Positions 7,655 through 16,644 of a stretch of 27,713 nt of DNA are shown piece by piece. How positions within the stretch are numbered: the stretch's first letter is position 1; each line of letters begins with the position of its first letter. A model generated the notes under the pieces. That model worked only from the letters and a program-made list of their open reading frames with translations, had not been told where the DNA came from and made no database searches. The translations under genes were made by a program, and so were the position numbers. Source of the stretch: CAYSRC01 sp964433495 (GTDB taxonomy: Bacteria > Bacillota > Clostridia > Oscillospirales > Ruminococcaceae); contig CAYSRC010000031.1 in the NCBI GenBank assembly GCA_964433495.1, positions 1-27,713 of the forward strand, read 5' to 3'.

Positions 7655-8859
7655 AAAAGCCCCTCTTTTGCGAGTGCGCGTTTTAAGCTTTCTGCGACAT
7701 ACGCTATCTCGCCGTCGGTGAGGCGGGTGTGCAGCGGCAGGGTCACCTCTCGCTCAAACAGCGCCCGCGCGTTGGGGAAGTCCTTTATATCAAAGCCCAT
7801 GGCCCTGTACGCCGTCATCATGGGCAGCGGCTTGTAGTGGACGTTGGCGCTCACGCCCTCCTCGGCGAGGCGCTCGATCACCGCGTCGCGCTGCCCTCTT
7901 GTCGCGCCCTCGAGCGAGGTGATACAGAGGTGGTGGGAGCCGACGAAGCCCTCGCCCGCGTGCGGCATCGGCCGGACGGGAAGGTCTTTTAACAGCTCGC
8001 CGTACAGCCGCACCATCTCGCGCCGCCGCTCGAGCATCCCCGCATAGCGCGAGAGCTGCACAAGCCCTATCGACGCCATGATGTCGGTCATGTTGCATTT
8101 GTAGCCGGGGAACACGATGTCATATTCCCACGCGCCCAGCTTTGTCTTGGCGAGCGCGTCCTTGTTTTGCCCGTGCAGCGACCACAGCATAAACAGGTCG
8201 TACAGCTCGTCGGCGGTTTTGCCGCCCACGTCGGAAAACGCGACCGCGCCGCCCTCGGCCGTCGTGAAGTTTTTGACGGCGTGGAACGAATAGCAGGTGA
8301 AGTCGCACAGCGCGGCGGGGCTCTTGCCGCGGTAAACGGCCCCCAGCGAGTGCGCGGCGTCGCTTACAATCGCCGCCCTGCCGAGCGCGCGCTGCATGAC
8401 GTTTGTCGGACAAAAAATATCTTTCTTTTCATCGAGCGCCGCCCGCAGCGCCGTGTAGTCGGCGGGAACGCCGCCGATGTCCACCGGGATGACCGCCTTT
8501 GTCGCGGGGGTTATCGCCCGCCTCACCGCCTCGGGGTCGATAAGCGGCGAGCCGTCGAGGCAGTCGACAAGCACCACCCGCGCGCCGACGTGCCGTATCA
8601 CGCTCGCCGACGCCGTATAGGTGTACGCGCTCGTGATGACCTCGTCGCCCTCGCCGACGCCGAACACCCGCAGCGCGAGCTCCATCGCCGACGTCGCCGA
8701 CGCGAGACAGGCGACCCGCTTTGTTCCCACATAGTCGGCAAGCCTTCTCTCGAGCTCCTTGGTCTTGGGCCCCGTCGTTATCCAGCCCGACAAAACCGCC
8801 TCGGCCGCGGCGTTTGCCTCCGCCTGTGTCATGTCCGGGGGAGAAAAGGGGATCTTCAT
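7651..8859 (-). CDS. DegT/DnrJ/EryC1/StrS-family sugar aminotransferase
   Basis: This 402-residue PLP enzyme of the nucleotide-sugar aminotransferase family has the N-terminal PFSPPDMTQAE and GWITTGPKTKELE signatures, the cofactor Asp in SDAAHSLGA (Asp167) and the Schiff-base lysine in CYSFHAVKNF (Lys196). Between a dehydratase and an initiating transferase, its natural substrate is the UDP-4-keto-6-deoxy-GlcNAc made by the pglF homologue, giving a UDP-4-amino-4,6-dideoxy-HexNAc. Whether the amine is equatorial (bacillosamine precursor, PglE type) or axial (AATGal, WcfR type) cannot be read from sequence. The start ATG has GAGGTGAC close upstream. A run of about 15 extra residues near 143-160 precedes SDAAH and looks like a subgroup insertion. 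Confidence 0.93.
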   Translation of the reverse strand: MKIPFSPPDMTQAEANAAAEAVLSGWITTGPKTKELERRLADYVGTKRVACLASATSAMELALRVFGVGEGDEVITSAYTYTASASVIRHVGARVVLVDCLDGSPLIDPEAVRRAITPATKAVIPVDIGGVPADYTALRAALDEKKDIFCPTNVMQRALGRAAIVSDAAHSLGAVYRGKSPAALCDFTCYSFHAVKNFTTAEGGAVAFSDVGGKTADELYDLFMLWSLHGQNKDALAKTKLGAWEYDIVFPGYKCNMTDIMASIGLVQLSRYAGMLERRREMVRLYGELLKDLPVRPMPHAGEGFVGSHHLCITSLEGATRGQRDAVIERLAEEGVSANVHYKPLPMMTAYRAMGFDIKDFPNARALFEREVTLPLHTRLTDGEIAYVAESLKRALAKEGLL

Positions 8860-8959
8860 CGCTTGTCACCTCGTTTAAAAAGGTTTAAAAAGTCTTTTTG
8901 CCGCCGCTCTTTTGGCCTTTTTCCGAAAAACGGCGCATACGAAGGGGCTGACACGGGAC

Positions 8960-10825
<1,866 letters not shown>

Positions 10826-10828
10826 ATA

Positions 10829-10850
10829 AAAATCCGCCGAAAATCCGCCG
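10829..10850 (-). repeat. Two perfect 11-bp tandem repeats over the pglF-homologue ribosome binding region
   Basis: The unit AAAATCCGCCG (plus strand) occurs twice back to back at 10829-10839 and 10840-10850. Read on the minus strand, each copy contains GGCGGA followed by a T-run, and the copy nearer the gene is spaced 7 bases from the ATG, a good distance for a weak Shine-Dalgarno site. A change in copy number would move or duplicate the site without touching the reading frame. Confidence 0.75.
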
Positions 10851-11043
10851 CGGAGCTCAAAAGCGGCGGTTATTTTTACGCCGAAGCAGCCGCCGGGGCG
10901 AAAACGCGCCCGCACGACAGCCGCCGAAAAACCGGCCCACACGATAAATATTGACCGCACTGCGCGCACCCAACGCCGCCGCGCGCTTTTTGCCGAGAAT
11001 TTTGGGGTGCGGCGGCCGAGGCCTCCGCGGCGTTGTTTTTGGG

Positions 11044-11297
11044 GCTCACACCGAGGGGGTCTCCCCCTGCCCCTTGGGCGCCCTTGTGCAAAGGGAGAGT
11101 CGGCCGGTCGGGCTGCCGGGCTTAATCGGAACGATAGCCCGGAAGGCGCATAATACTGCGCCGAATGTCAAATGTTCGTTCCGCTTACGTTTGACCGCTC
11201 CGCGCGGCAGATGCGCGTCGCAATCGGTACGGCGTTCGGCAGGGTTCACATATTCCCGCGAATTCTGCCGAGTGTAAAAAATGTACGACACTCGGCA
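11044..11297. repeat. Possible interspersed repeat within the leader, copy 2 (diverged)
   Basis: The stretch is bounded by a 10-bp inverted repeat at 11266-11297 and contains, on the minus strand, CTCCCTTTGCACAAGGG followed by a C/G-rich hairpin. This is the same style as the second hairpin of the copies at 44-98 and 16340-16394. The density of hairpins and the translated text of the 81-codon frame recall intergenic repeats that, from memory, recur in gut Clostridia genomes. I cannot confirm that here; the other copies in the window share only the hairpin part. Confidence 0.35.
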
Positions 11298-11476
11298 CGC
11301 CCCGCGGGAGTATGCAGGGCGTGTGCAGGGGGAGGGTGTCGGTGCAGCCGGCCGGGGAACCTGCCGGGCAAAGCCCCGCCGTCGGCGGGGCGTCCTTCGC
11401 CGAATCTGTCCGCGGCAATGCTCCCCGCGGTTTGGGGCGCGGCCGCGAGGTCGACTTCTGTCGACCCGTCAACAAC

Positions 11477-11505
11477 ATTATACCTTTTTCCCCCTCAATA
11501 ATCAA
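11477..11505 (-). promoter_or_regulatory. Sigma-70-type promoter for the polysaccharide operon
   Basis: On the minus strand a perfect TATAAT (11477-11482) follows TTGATT (11500-11505) with a 17-base spacer. This is the best promoter match in the window. It reads toward the pglF homologue at 10825. It begins about 40 bases after the stop of the GT2 gene at 11545, so read-through from that gene may add to it. Just past the predicted start lie two GTCGAC hexamers at 11450-11455 and 11460-11465, a possible operator. Confidence 0.75.
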
Positions 11506-11544
11506 CCGAAAGCCGCCCGCAAAAGCCGCCTGCCCCCGTCGTTT

Positions 11545-13362
11545 TCAGGCGTCGTAGCTCCGCGAATACCGCCCGAAATTGGGGTTGTAATAGGGGTCGA
11601 AGCCCGGCGGTTCAAAATACTGCGGCCAGGTGCTGCGCAGCAGCGCTTTTTCCCGCTCCATGCGCTTCTTTTTCTCCCCCCTCGTATCGTACCCGCGCGA
11701 GCGCGATTCGTAGTGATAGGCCTCGCACTCGGGGTTGAACACGACAAGATACCCCCTGTCGCGCAGCTTGAGGCAGAGGTCGACGTCGTTGAAGGACACC
11801 GCGAAGCTCTCGGAAAACCCGCCGACCTCGTCAAACGCGCTCGCCTTCACCATGAGGCAGGCGGCGGTACACGCCGACATGTCGGACGCGACCGCGAGGC
11901 GGCACATATAGCCGTCGTTTTCCCGCGGGAACCCCGGGCAGATGTTTGCCGCGCACCCAAAGACACCCACGACGATGCCGCCGTGTTGAACCGTGTCGTC
12001 GGGGTACAGCAGCTTCGCGCCGCACGCCGCGACGTCGGGCCGCTGGGTGAACATGAGCATCTCCTCGATAAACCGCTCGGTGATGACCTCGGTGTCGTTG
12101 TTGAGGAACAGCAGGTGCTCGCCCGAGGCCGCGCGCCGCGCGTAGTTATTTATCGCGGAGTAGTTGAACGCGCCGTCCCACGTGACGAGCTTTATCCGGG
12201 GGTCCTTTTCGGTGAGCTCTTTGTAGTTTTTAAACGTCCGCTCCTCCCTGCTGTTGTTTTCGCACAGGATGATCTCGAGGTTTTTGTAGCTGCACCGCTC
12301 GAGCAGCGAGTTTACGCACTTGGAAAGGTCGTCCGCATGGTCGCAGGTCGGTATAATCACCGACACAAGCGGCTCGCCCTCGATTTTATAAATCGGCCGC
12401 ACCATGGGCACGGCGCGCGAGAACACCACCTCGCCCCCCGGCCCCACGCGGTCGAGGTGGGCCTGCACGGCGCGGCGGGCGGCGTCGTAGGCGTACGACT
12501 TCGCGCCTATCCCGCTTGCGACCGACCCCTCGTGGATCCGCCACAGATAGAGCGGCTTCGCGATGTGGACTATTTTTTTTGCCCGCTCGCACACGCGCAG
12601 GGTAAAGTCGTAGTCCTGGCTGCCGTCGTAGGCGCTGTCGTACAGCCCCACCTCGAGCGCGAGCGACCGCTTGATGACCGACAGGTGGCAGATGTAGTTG
12701 CACCCGCGCAGAAAGTCGGGCGAAAAGTCGGGCTTCAAGAGCATCGACAGACAGTCGGACGGTTTTTTGTTGAACAGCGCCTCGTCGGAATAGATAAAAT
12801 CGGCCCCCTGCTCCACCGCCGCCTTTGCCGACTCGTACAGCGCCGACCAGACGAGCAGGTCGTCGTGGTCGAGCAGTGCGATGTAGTCGCCGTCCGCAAG
12901 CGCAATCGCCGCGTTGGTGTTGCCCGAGATCCCGAGGTTCTTTTCGAGCTTTTTATACACGATCGTCGGGTCGTCCCGCATGTACTCGGCGCAGATTTTC
13001 CCCACCTCGGGGTGGTCGGCATCGCTGCCGTCCGCAAAACACAGCTGCCGGTTTTTGTAGCTCTGCCCCCGATAGGACGCGATGAGCTCGCGCAGAAAGC
13101 CCTCGGGTGTGTTGTACAGCGGCACAATCACCGATATCTTGGGCGCGTCCTTGAGGTCCGCCCCCGTCAGGCTCATGTCGGGGGTCATCATCGCGCGCTT
13201 GATCGGGCGCAGGTTGATCGTCCTCTTTATGACGTATTTCGTCGCGAACAGCGTCTGCCTGAGCCCCTCGTTTTTGAGCATCCTGAAGGTCTTGTAGACG
13301 AGGCCCAGCACCGCGTTGCCGCTCGCCCAGCCGGGGATGCTGTTTTGCGTATTGTTCTTCAA
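11545..13362 (-). CDS. Two-domain GT2 glycosyltransferase (rhamnosyltransferase-like)
   Basis: This 605-residue protein carries two GT-A domains in tandem. The first starts at about residue 74 (ISVIVPLYNT) with LLDHDD at 163-168; the second starts at about 332 (VSVIIPTCDH) with the metal-binding FLNNDTEV around 419-426 and a later SFNDVDLCLKLRDRGY. Such tandem enzymes add one or two sugars to rhamnan, O-antigen or capsule chains in the cytoplasm. About 70 N-terminal residues precede the first domain. The start is TTG at 13362, with GAGGAAG about 5 bases upstream; no better ATG is near. It precedes the main operon promoter, so it can be expressed separately. Sugar specificity is not readable. 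Confidence 0.9.
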   Translation of the reverse strand: MKNNTQNSIPGWASGNAVLGLVYKTFRMLKNEGLRQTLFATKYVIKRTINLRPIKRAMMTPDMSLTGADLKDAPKISVIVPLYNTPEGFLRELIASYRGQSYKNRQLCFADGSDADHPEVGKICAEYMRDDPTIVYKKLEKNLGISGNTNAAIALADGDYIALLDHDDLLVWSALYESAKAAVEQGADFIYSDEALFNKKPSDCLSMLLKPDFSPDFLRGCNYICHLSVIKRSLALEVGLYDSAYDGSQDYDFTLRVCERAKKIVHIAKPLYLWRIHEGSVASGIGAKSYAYDAARRAVQAHLDRVGPGGEVVFSRAVPMVRPIYKIEGEPLVSVIIPTCDHADDLSKCVNSLLERCSYKNLEIILCENNSREERTFKNYKELTEKDPRIKLVTWDGAFNYSAINNYARRAASGEHLLFLNNDTEVITERFIEEMLMFTQRPDVAACGAKLLYPDDTVQHGGIVVGVFGCAANICPGFPRENDGYMCRLAVASDMSACTAACLMVKASAFDEVGGFSESFAVSFNDVDLCLKLRDRGYLVVFNPECEAYHYESRSRGYDTRGEKKKRMEREKALLRSTWPQYFEPPGFDPYYNPNFGRYSRSYDA

Positions 13363-13402
13363 ATGACTTCCTCTTTTCTAAAACGTCGGCCCGCGCCGCA
13401 GC

Positions 13403-14110
13403 TCAGTAGAGCAGCCATACAATCTCGGCGCGCCCCTCGTTCAGGTTATAGCCGTCGGTCATCAGCTCGCAGGTCGACAGCTCGGTCTCGCGGATATAGC
13501 TGCCGTAGCCCGAGTTGACAAAGCCGGCCTGCTGTATCTGCGCGAGGTAGTCGCTCATGCCGATCTGCTCGGGCGAGCCGAGGATCACCATGCGGAGCTG
13601 CCCCTCCGCCTCGAGGTCGGCTCTGTACAGCCAGCCGTCGCCCGTGTAGGGCACGACAAAGTCGTTTTCCGGCATGACGGCGGGCGTAAAGTGCGAGATG
13701 ACGCCGTTCACCGTCCGGCCGTCCTTTTCGAGCGACACGAGATAGACGCCGTTTGTGCACAGCTCGCCCGGGCCGAAGCCCGCGGCGGCGAGGCCCTCTG
13801 CCCGCCACTGCTCGTACAGCGTCTCGCCCATCGTCACAAGGACGGTGTCGCTCGCGCCGTCATAGTCGCCCGCGGCGCCGTGGGGCAGCGCCGGGAAGCT
13901 CGCGGCATCCCAGCCCTCGGGCAGCACAAAATCCTCCTCGACGGGGTCGGGCTCGGCGGGCTCGGGCTCGGGGTCGGGCTCGGGTTCCTTTACCTCCTCG
14001 ACGGCCGGCGGGCTGTCCGGCTCCTGCGGGGGCTCCGCGGGTCTCGCGGCACAGCCGACAAACAAAAGCGCCGTGAGCGCACACAGCAAAAGCGCAGCTA
14101 ACTTTTTCAT
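13403..14110 (-). CDS. Putative lipoprotein of unknown function
   Basis: This 235-residue protein starts MKKLAALLLC and has a lipoprotein signal peptide with lipobox LFVGC, so Cys20 should be lipidated and the protein anchored outside the membrane. A Pro/Glu/Asp-rich linker follows (about residues 25-60, encoded by near-repeats of GGGCTCGG), then a globular part of about 170 residues with no domain I recognise. The ATG has AAGGAGATC 5 bases upstream. It lies 40 bases before the two-domain glycosyltransferase in the same direction, so the two may be cotranscribed; that hints at a cell-surface role but proves nothing. Confidence 0.8.
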   Translation of the reverse strand: MKKLAALLLCALTALLFVGCAARPAEPPQEPDSPPAVEEVKEPEPDPEPEPAEPDPVEEDFVLPEGWDAASFPALPHGAAGDYDGASDTVLVTMGETLYEQWRAEGLAAAGFGPGELCTNGVYLVSLEKDGRTVNGVISHFTPAVMPENDFVVPYTGDGWLYRADLEAEGQLRMVILGSPEQIGMSDYLAQIQQAGFVNSGYGSYIRETELSTCELMTDGYNLNEGRAEIVWLLY

Positions 14111-14493
14111 AATGATCTCCTTGTCTTCTATGACTTAATCTCTTCGCGCCGTGGCCAAACGCAAAACGGGCGGGTTGCGCCCGCGACTCGGGGCGGCGGT
14201 GCAGTCCGTTCCCCAAAGCGTCACATGGGGGCGCTTTACCGTTTATCGATTGCAGCCGCCCGGCGCTTTGCATCACCGAAAGGGCGCGCCCCGCCCGCTC
14301 TCGGACAAAAACAGGCCGCCCCCGCCGAAACTGTTCCGCGACGGCGCGCCGCCGCAAGCAGACGGACGCCCGCCCCGGGTTGACAGACCCCTGTCCGAAT
14401 ATGACAAGGCGTCCGCCCGAAAGGGATTTGCAGGGGGGCGCCCGACGGGGTCGACCCCGTTTCGCCGCGTCAAAAGCGTCGGGGGCCGTCCTG
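14111..14493. other. Intergenic stretch between lipoprotein and GNAT-cyclodeaminase genes
   Basis: About 380 GC-rich bases. I find the ribosome binding site of the lipoprotein gene at its left edge and a 7-bp inverted repeat (14214-14220 with 14264-14270), but no convincing promoter, terminator or gene. Confidence 0.45.
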
Positions 14494-15570
14494 TCAGGTC
14501 ACCCGGCCCGTGCGGGTCGCGCCCTTTATGCGCTCCGAGACGGCAATGGCCTCGCCGAGCGCCGCTTGGGTGCGTTTTTCCGCATCGAGCGCAAACTCCT
14601 CGTCCTTGATATACCTGAGGTTGACCCTGACGTTTTCCGCCGCGGTCTCGCCGCACGCCGCAAGGCAGCACGCGGCCGAGAACAGGTCGCTTGCGAGCCC
14701 GCGGTTGCTTTTGCCCACAAGACCCTCGCACAGCAGCAGCCCGTCGAGCGCGGCCCCGAGCGTCATGAGCGGGGCCTCGGCGCACATCCGCAGGGCGTTT
14801 GCCCGCTCCCTGTCCCGATAGCTCCTTTGCGCCTCGGTCTCGCGGGGCAGCTTTGCCGCGAGCGAATAGCCGTAAAACACCTCGGCGTCCAGCCTCGCGA
14901 GCTCCAAAAACCTCTCGGACAGCGCCCTTGCGCGCCGCCCCGCCTCGCGGCAGATGTCAAAAAACTCCGCATACCTGCCGTTGCCGAGCGTCAGCTCGCA
15001 CACCATCGACACAAGCGCCGCGCCCTGCGCGCCGCACAGCGCCGCCGCAGCGCCGCCGCCGGGCGCGGGGGCGTCCGACGCGAGCGCGTCCACAAAGCCG
15101 CCCACCGTCTCGGCGGCAAAATCGAACCGCCGCGTTATGTCGTCGGCGTCGGGGACGATGCGCTTTTCCATCCAAACATGGGGGCAGCCCTCGTCGAGCT
15201 CCTCCCCGCCCGTCACCGCGTAGCCGAGCTTTTTATAAAAGCCCGCCGCCGACACCTGCGCGTGCAGACGGGTGCGGACGCCGCCGCGCAGCAGGATCTC
15301 CCGCTCGATGAGCCCGACCGTCTCGGCCCCGAGGCCTTTGCCCCGAAAGGGCTTGTCCACCGCGACCCTGCCGATGACGTACTCGCCCGCGCGCTCGCCC
15401 GCAAAAAACCTGCCGACGGCGACGGGCGCGCCGCCCTCAAACAGTACCGCGTGGACGGCGGTGCCGTCGGTCTCGTCAAACTCGTTTTTAAAGCCCTGCT
15501 CGTCGACAAAGACCCGCGTGCGCAGCTCCCTGCCCTCGGGCGGCAGCGCGTCATAAAACCTTATCTCCAT
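14494..15570 (-). CDS. GNAT acetyltransferase fused to FTCD/FchA-type cyclodeaminase domain
   Basis: This 358-residue protein joins two enzymes. Residues 1-138 form a GNAT domain of the ElaA-like sort (RVFVDEQGF near 19-27, acetyl-CoA loop RGKGLG at 76-81, FYKKLGY at 111-117). Residues from about 145 to the end form a formiminotetrahydrofolate cyclodeaminase/cyclohydrolase domain (FVDALASDAPAPGGG around 159-173, then AAAALCGAQGAALVSMV), with about the length of stand-alone FchA. FchA domains convert 5-formimino-THF to methenyl-THF; a GNAT partner is unusual. No formiminotransferase is nearby. The ATG at 15570 has GGGGAGGA about 9 bases upstream; a longer frame to 15636 has no such site. One continuous frame spans both halves, so it is not a read-through artefact. 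Confidence 0.88.
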   Translation of the reverse strand: MEIRFYDALPPEGRELRTRVFVDEQGFKNEFDETDGTAVHAVLFEGGAPVAVGRFFAGERAGEYVIGRVAVDKPFRGKGLGAETVGLIEREILLRGGVRTRLHAQVSAAGFYKKLGYAVTGGEELDEGCPHVWMEKRIVPDADDITRRFDFAAETVGGFVDALASDAPAPGGGAAAALCGAQGAALVSMVCELTLGNGRYAEFFDICREAGRRARALSERFLELARLDAEVFYGYSLAAKLPRETEAQRSYRDRERANALRMCAEAPLMTLGAALDGLLLCEGLVGKSNRGLASDLFSAACCLAACGETAAENVRVNLRYIKDEEFALDAEKRTQAALGEAIAVSERIKGATRTGRVT

Positions 15571-15662
15571 CCGGAATCCTCCCCGCCCGGCGCTTTTGCG
15601 GGGCGTCATGTCTATTTCGCCGGCCGTCTGCGGCAAAGGACGGCCCGCGCAGGCTTCAGACT

Positions 15663-15920
15663 TCAGCCCTCGCCGCCGTTGTTCCGAGCCTCATCCTCGG
15701 GTGTCCGAGCAGGGCTGTCATATTCCCTGCGGGGCAGGTCGCGGCCGTCCCGCTCCTCGTCCCCATCGGACATCCGCGCGCCGCGCCCGACCTCGCTTTT
15801 AAACAGCTCCTCGTTGAGGCGTGCCCGCTCTCTCACGCGTCTTCGCCACTCGAGCAGCAGCCAAACGGGGACGAGAAGCGCCGATATGCCGAAAACCGCA
15901 AGCACAAGTATGTCGTCCAT
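15663..15920 (-). CDS. Small membrane protein, unknown function
   Basis: This 85-residue protein has one N-terminal hydrophobic segment (about 3-24, starting MDDILVLAVFG), then a basic stretch (EWRRRVRERARL) and a highly charged, probably disordered tail. It would be a single-span protein with a cytosolic tail. GGAGGG lies 9 bases before the ATG and a promoter with extended -10 lies about 90 bases upstream, so I take it as real. It is divergent from the 39-residue gene and 92 bases ahead of the GNAT-cyclodeaminase gene; the spacer holds a 7-bp hairpin (15622-15645) without a U-tract. Confidence 0.72.
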   Translation of the reverse strand: MDDILVLAVFGISALLVPVWLLLEWRRRVRERARLNEELFKSEVGRGARMSDGDEERDGRDLPRREYDSPARTPEDEARNNGGEG

Positions 15921-16011
15921 CCGAGCAGCCCTCCGTCCGCAATTATCCGCGCGCTCGCCCCCGCGCCGTTTTTAATCCCCAAGCGCCGCAAGGGCGCTGT
16001 AAATCCTATAA

Positions 16012-16041
16012 ATTTTACCACAAAACGGCCGTTCTCTTCAA
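16012..16041 (-). promoter_or_regulatory. Extended -10 promoter for the small membrane protein gene
   Basis: On the minus strand TTGAAG (16036-16041) and TAAAAT (16012-16017) are 18 bases apart, and TGG directly precedes the -10 box, giving an extended -10. The predicted leader of about 85 nt contains a 6-bp hairpin (15982-15987 with 15993-15998). Confidence 0.6.
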
Positions 16042-16092
16042 GTCGAGGGGGCGCCTTGTTTTACTGTCCTTATTTCGGTACTGTCGGTTTTC

Positions 16093-16098
16093 TATAAT
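16093..16098 (+). promoter_or_regulatory. -10 element of the plus-strand small gene
   Basis: A perfect TATAAT stands 41 bases before the ATG at 16140. The -35 region at the usual distance (TTATTT at 16070-16075) is poor, so the promoter may need an activator or be weak. It is divergent from the promoter at 16012-16041. Confidence 0.5.
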
Positions 16099-16139
16099 AG
16101 GGTTGTAAGCACAAAACGACCCCGAAAGGAGAGGCAGCT

Positions 16140-16259
16140 ATGGTTCGCATAAAATACGTTTACAACCACTATGAGGTTTTTGACAAGAGCGGCGCGTTTT
16201 TGTTTTCGGCCGACAACGCGAGCGAGGTGGCGGAGGGCCTTGACCTGCTGGGGCTGTGA
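16140..16259 (+). CDS. 39-residue peptide, unknown function
   Basis: This is the only plus-strand gene I can support. It begins ATG at 16140, ends TGA at 16257-16259, has a strong AAAGGAGAGG site at 16123-16132 (7 bases before the ATG) and a TATAAT upstream, and is followed by a terminator at 16527-16562. The peptide starts MVRIKYVYNHYEVFDKSG and continues AFLFSADNASEVAEGLDLLGL. It has no signal peptide or membrane segment. The pattern of alternating residues followed by an acidic helix suggests a small folded beta-beta-alpha unit rather than random sequence. I do not recognise a family. Confidence 0.65.
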   Translation: MVRIKYVYNHYEVFDKSGAFLFSADNASEVAEGLDLLGL

Positions 16260-16526
16260 GAGACGGCGAGGGCGCGCAGGGATTGCGTGCGGCGAGCTAA
16301 AGCCGCGACATAAAGGCACACGCAGGCAGGAAAGTCTTGTGCAGTCAACCCCTCCGTCAGCTCAGCTGACACCTCCCCTTACACAGGGGAGGCTCAAGGG
16401 CCCTAAGCCCGTGAGACGAACACAAGGTCTAAGGTTTGCTGATAACCCAAGCCCCCCCTTACCGCGCGGTAGTCCGTTCGGTAAAGGAGCCTTAAGGACG
16501 CCGTCCCGTCTTTCGCCTCTGCACAC
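16260..16526. other. 3' region of the plus-strand gene with intergenic repeats
   Basis: No gene is supportable here. It is mostly the repeat at about 16340-16500, preceded by about 80 bases without notable structure. It would be transcribed as a long 3' untranslated region of the 39-residue gene if the terminator at 16527 is used. Confidence 0.45.
16340..16500. repeat. Double-hairpin intergenic repeat, copy 3 (long form)
   Basis: From 16346 the sequence reads CCCTCCGTCAGCTCAGCTGA, where GTCAGCT and AGCTGAC form a 7-bp stem with a single base between, followed by CCTCCCCT/AGGGGAGG (8-bp stem with a 5-base loop). This matches the plan and several bases of the copy at 44-98. Further right, about 16450-16495, there is a second set in inverted orientation (a TACCGCGCGGTA palindrome and a CTCCTTTACC complement). 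The whole could be one element of about 160 bp bounded by opposite-facing hairpin modules, as in a MITE, though no target duplication is evident. Confidence 0.55.
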
Positions 16527-16562
16527 AAAAGCCGGCCCGCGGAACCCCGCAGGCCGGTTTTA
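16527..16562. terminator. Bidirectional intrinsic terminator
   Basis: A GC-rich stem (CCGGCC at 16532-16537 with GGCCGG at 16552-16557) is flanked by AAAA on the left and TTTTAT on the right, so the hairpin ends in a T-tract on either strand. It stands between the end of the minus-strand MGMT-like gene (16645) and the end of the plus-strand small gene, and can end both transcripts. Confidence 0.8.
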
Positions 16563-16644
16563 TCGTATTCTCAAAACATCCGCCCAAAGGCGCATCCTTT
16601 GTCATGCGGACGTCGCAGCCCTCGGGCATAAAACACCAAATCCC

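Larger units (their letters stand above)
10826..11470 (-). promoter_or_regulatory. Long hairpin-rich 5' leader of the polysaccharide operon
   Basis: If transcription starts about 7 bases after the -10 box at 11477-11482, the leader before the pglF homologue is about 645 nt. No gene is supportable in it; an 81-codon frame at 11046-11291 lacks a ribosome binding site. Inverted repeats include a 10-bp perfect stem (11266-11275 with 11288-11297), GGCGCA/TGCGCC (11145-11150 with 11157-11162), CCGGGC/GCCCGG (11116-11121 with 11137-11142), and an 8-of-9 stem (11167-11175 with 11187-11195). Part of it (about 11044-11297) may be an inserted repeat. Long leaders before capsule operons can host processive antitermination signals (the EAR element and LoaP targets are known in Firmicutes), but I recognise no known motif. 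Confidence 0.5.

Noticed and set aside
11152..11172. TTGACA near TATTAT on the minus strand inside the leader, as a second promoter
   Set aside because: The two boxes are only 10 bases apart and sit within inverted repeats; spacing is far too short for a sigma-70 promoter.
11046..11291. 81-codon minus-strand frame in the capsule leader
   Set aside because: It has no ribosome binding site and spans hairpins and a probable repeat; it is likely non-coding.
11281..13518. Plus-strand open frame of 745 codons opposite the two-domain GT2
   Set aside because: It is a shadow frame of the glycosyltransferase, without family motifs or a start signal.
13920..13995. Near-repeats of GGGCTCGG as a non-coding tandem repeat
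   Set aside because: They encode the Pro/Glu/Asp linker of the lipoprotein in frame, so coding low complexity explains them.
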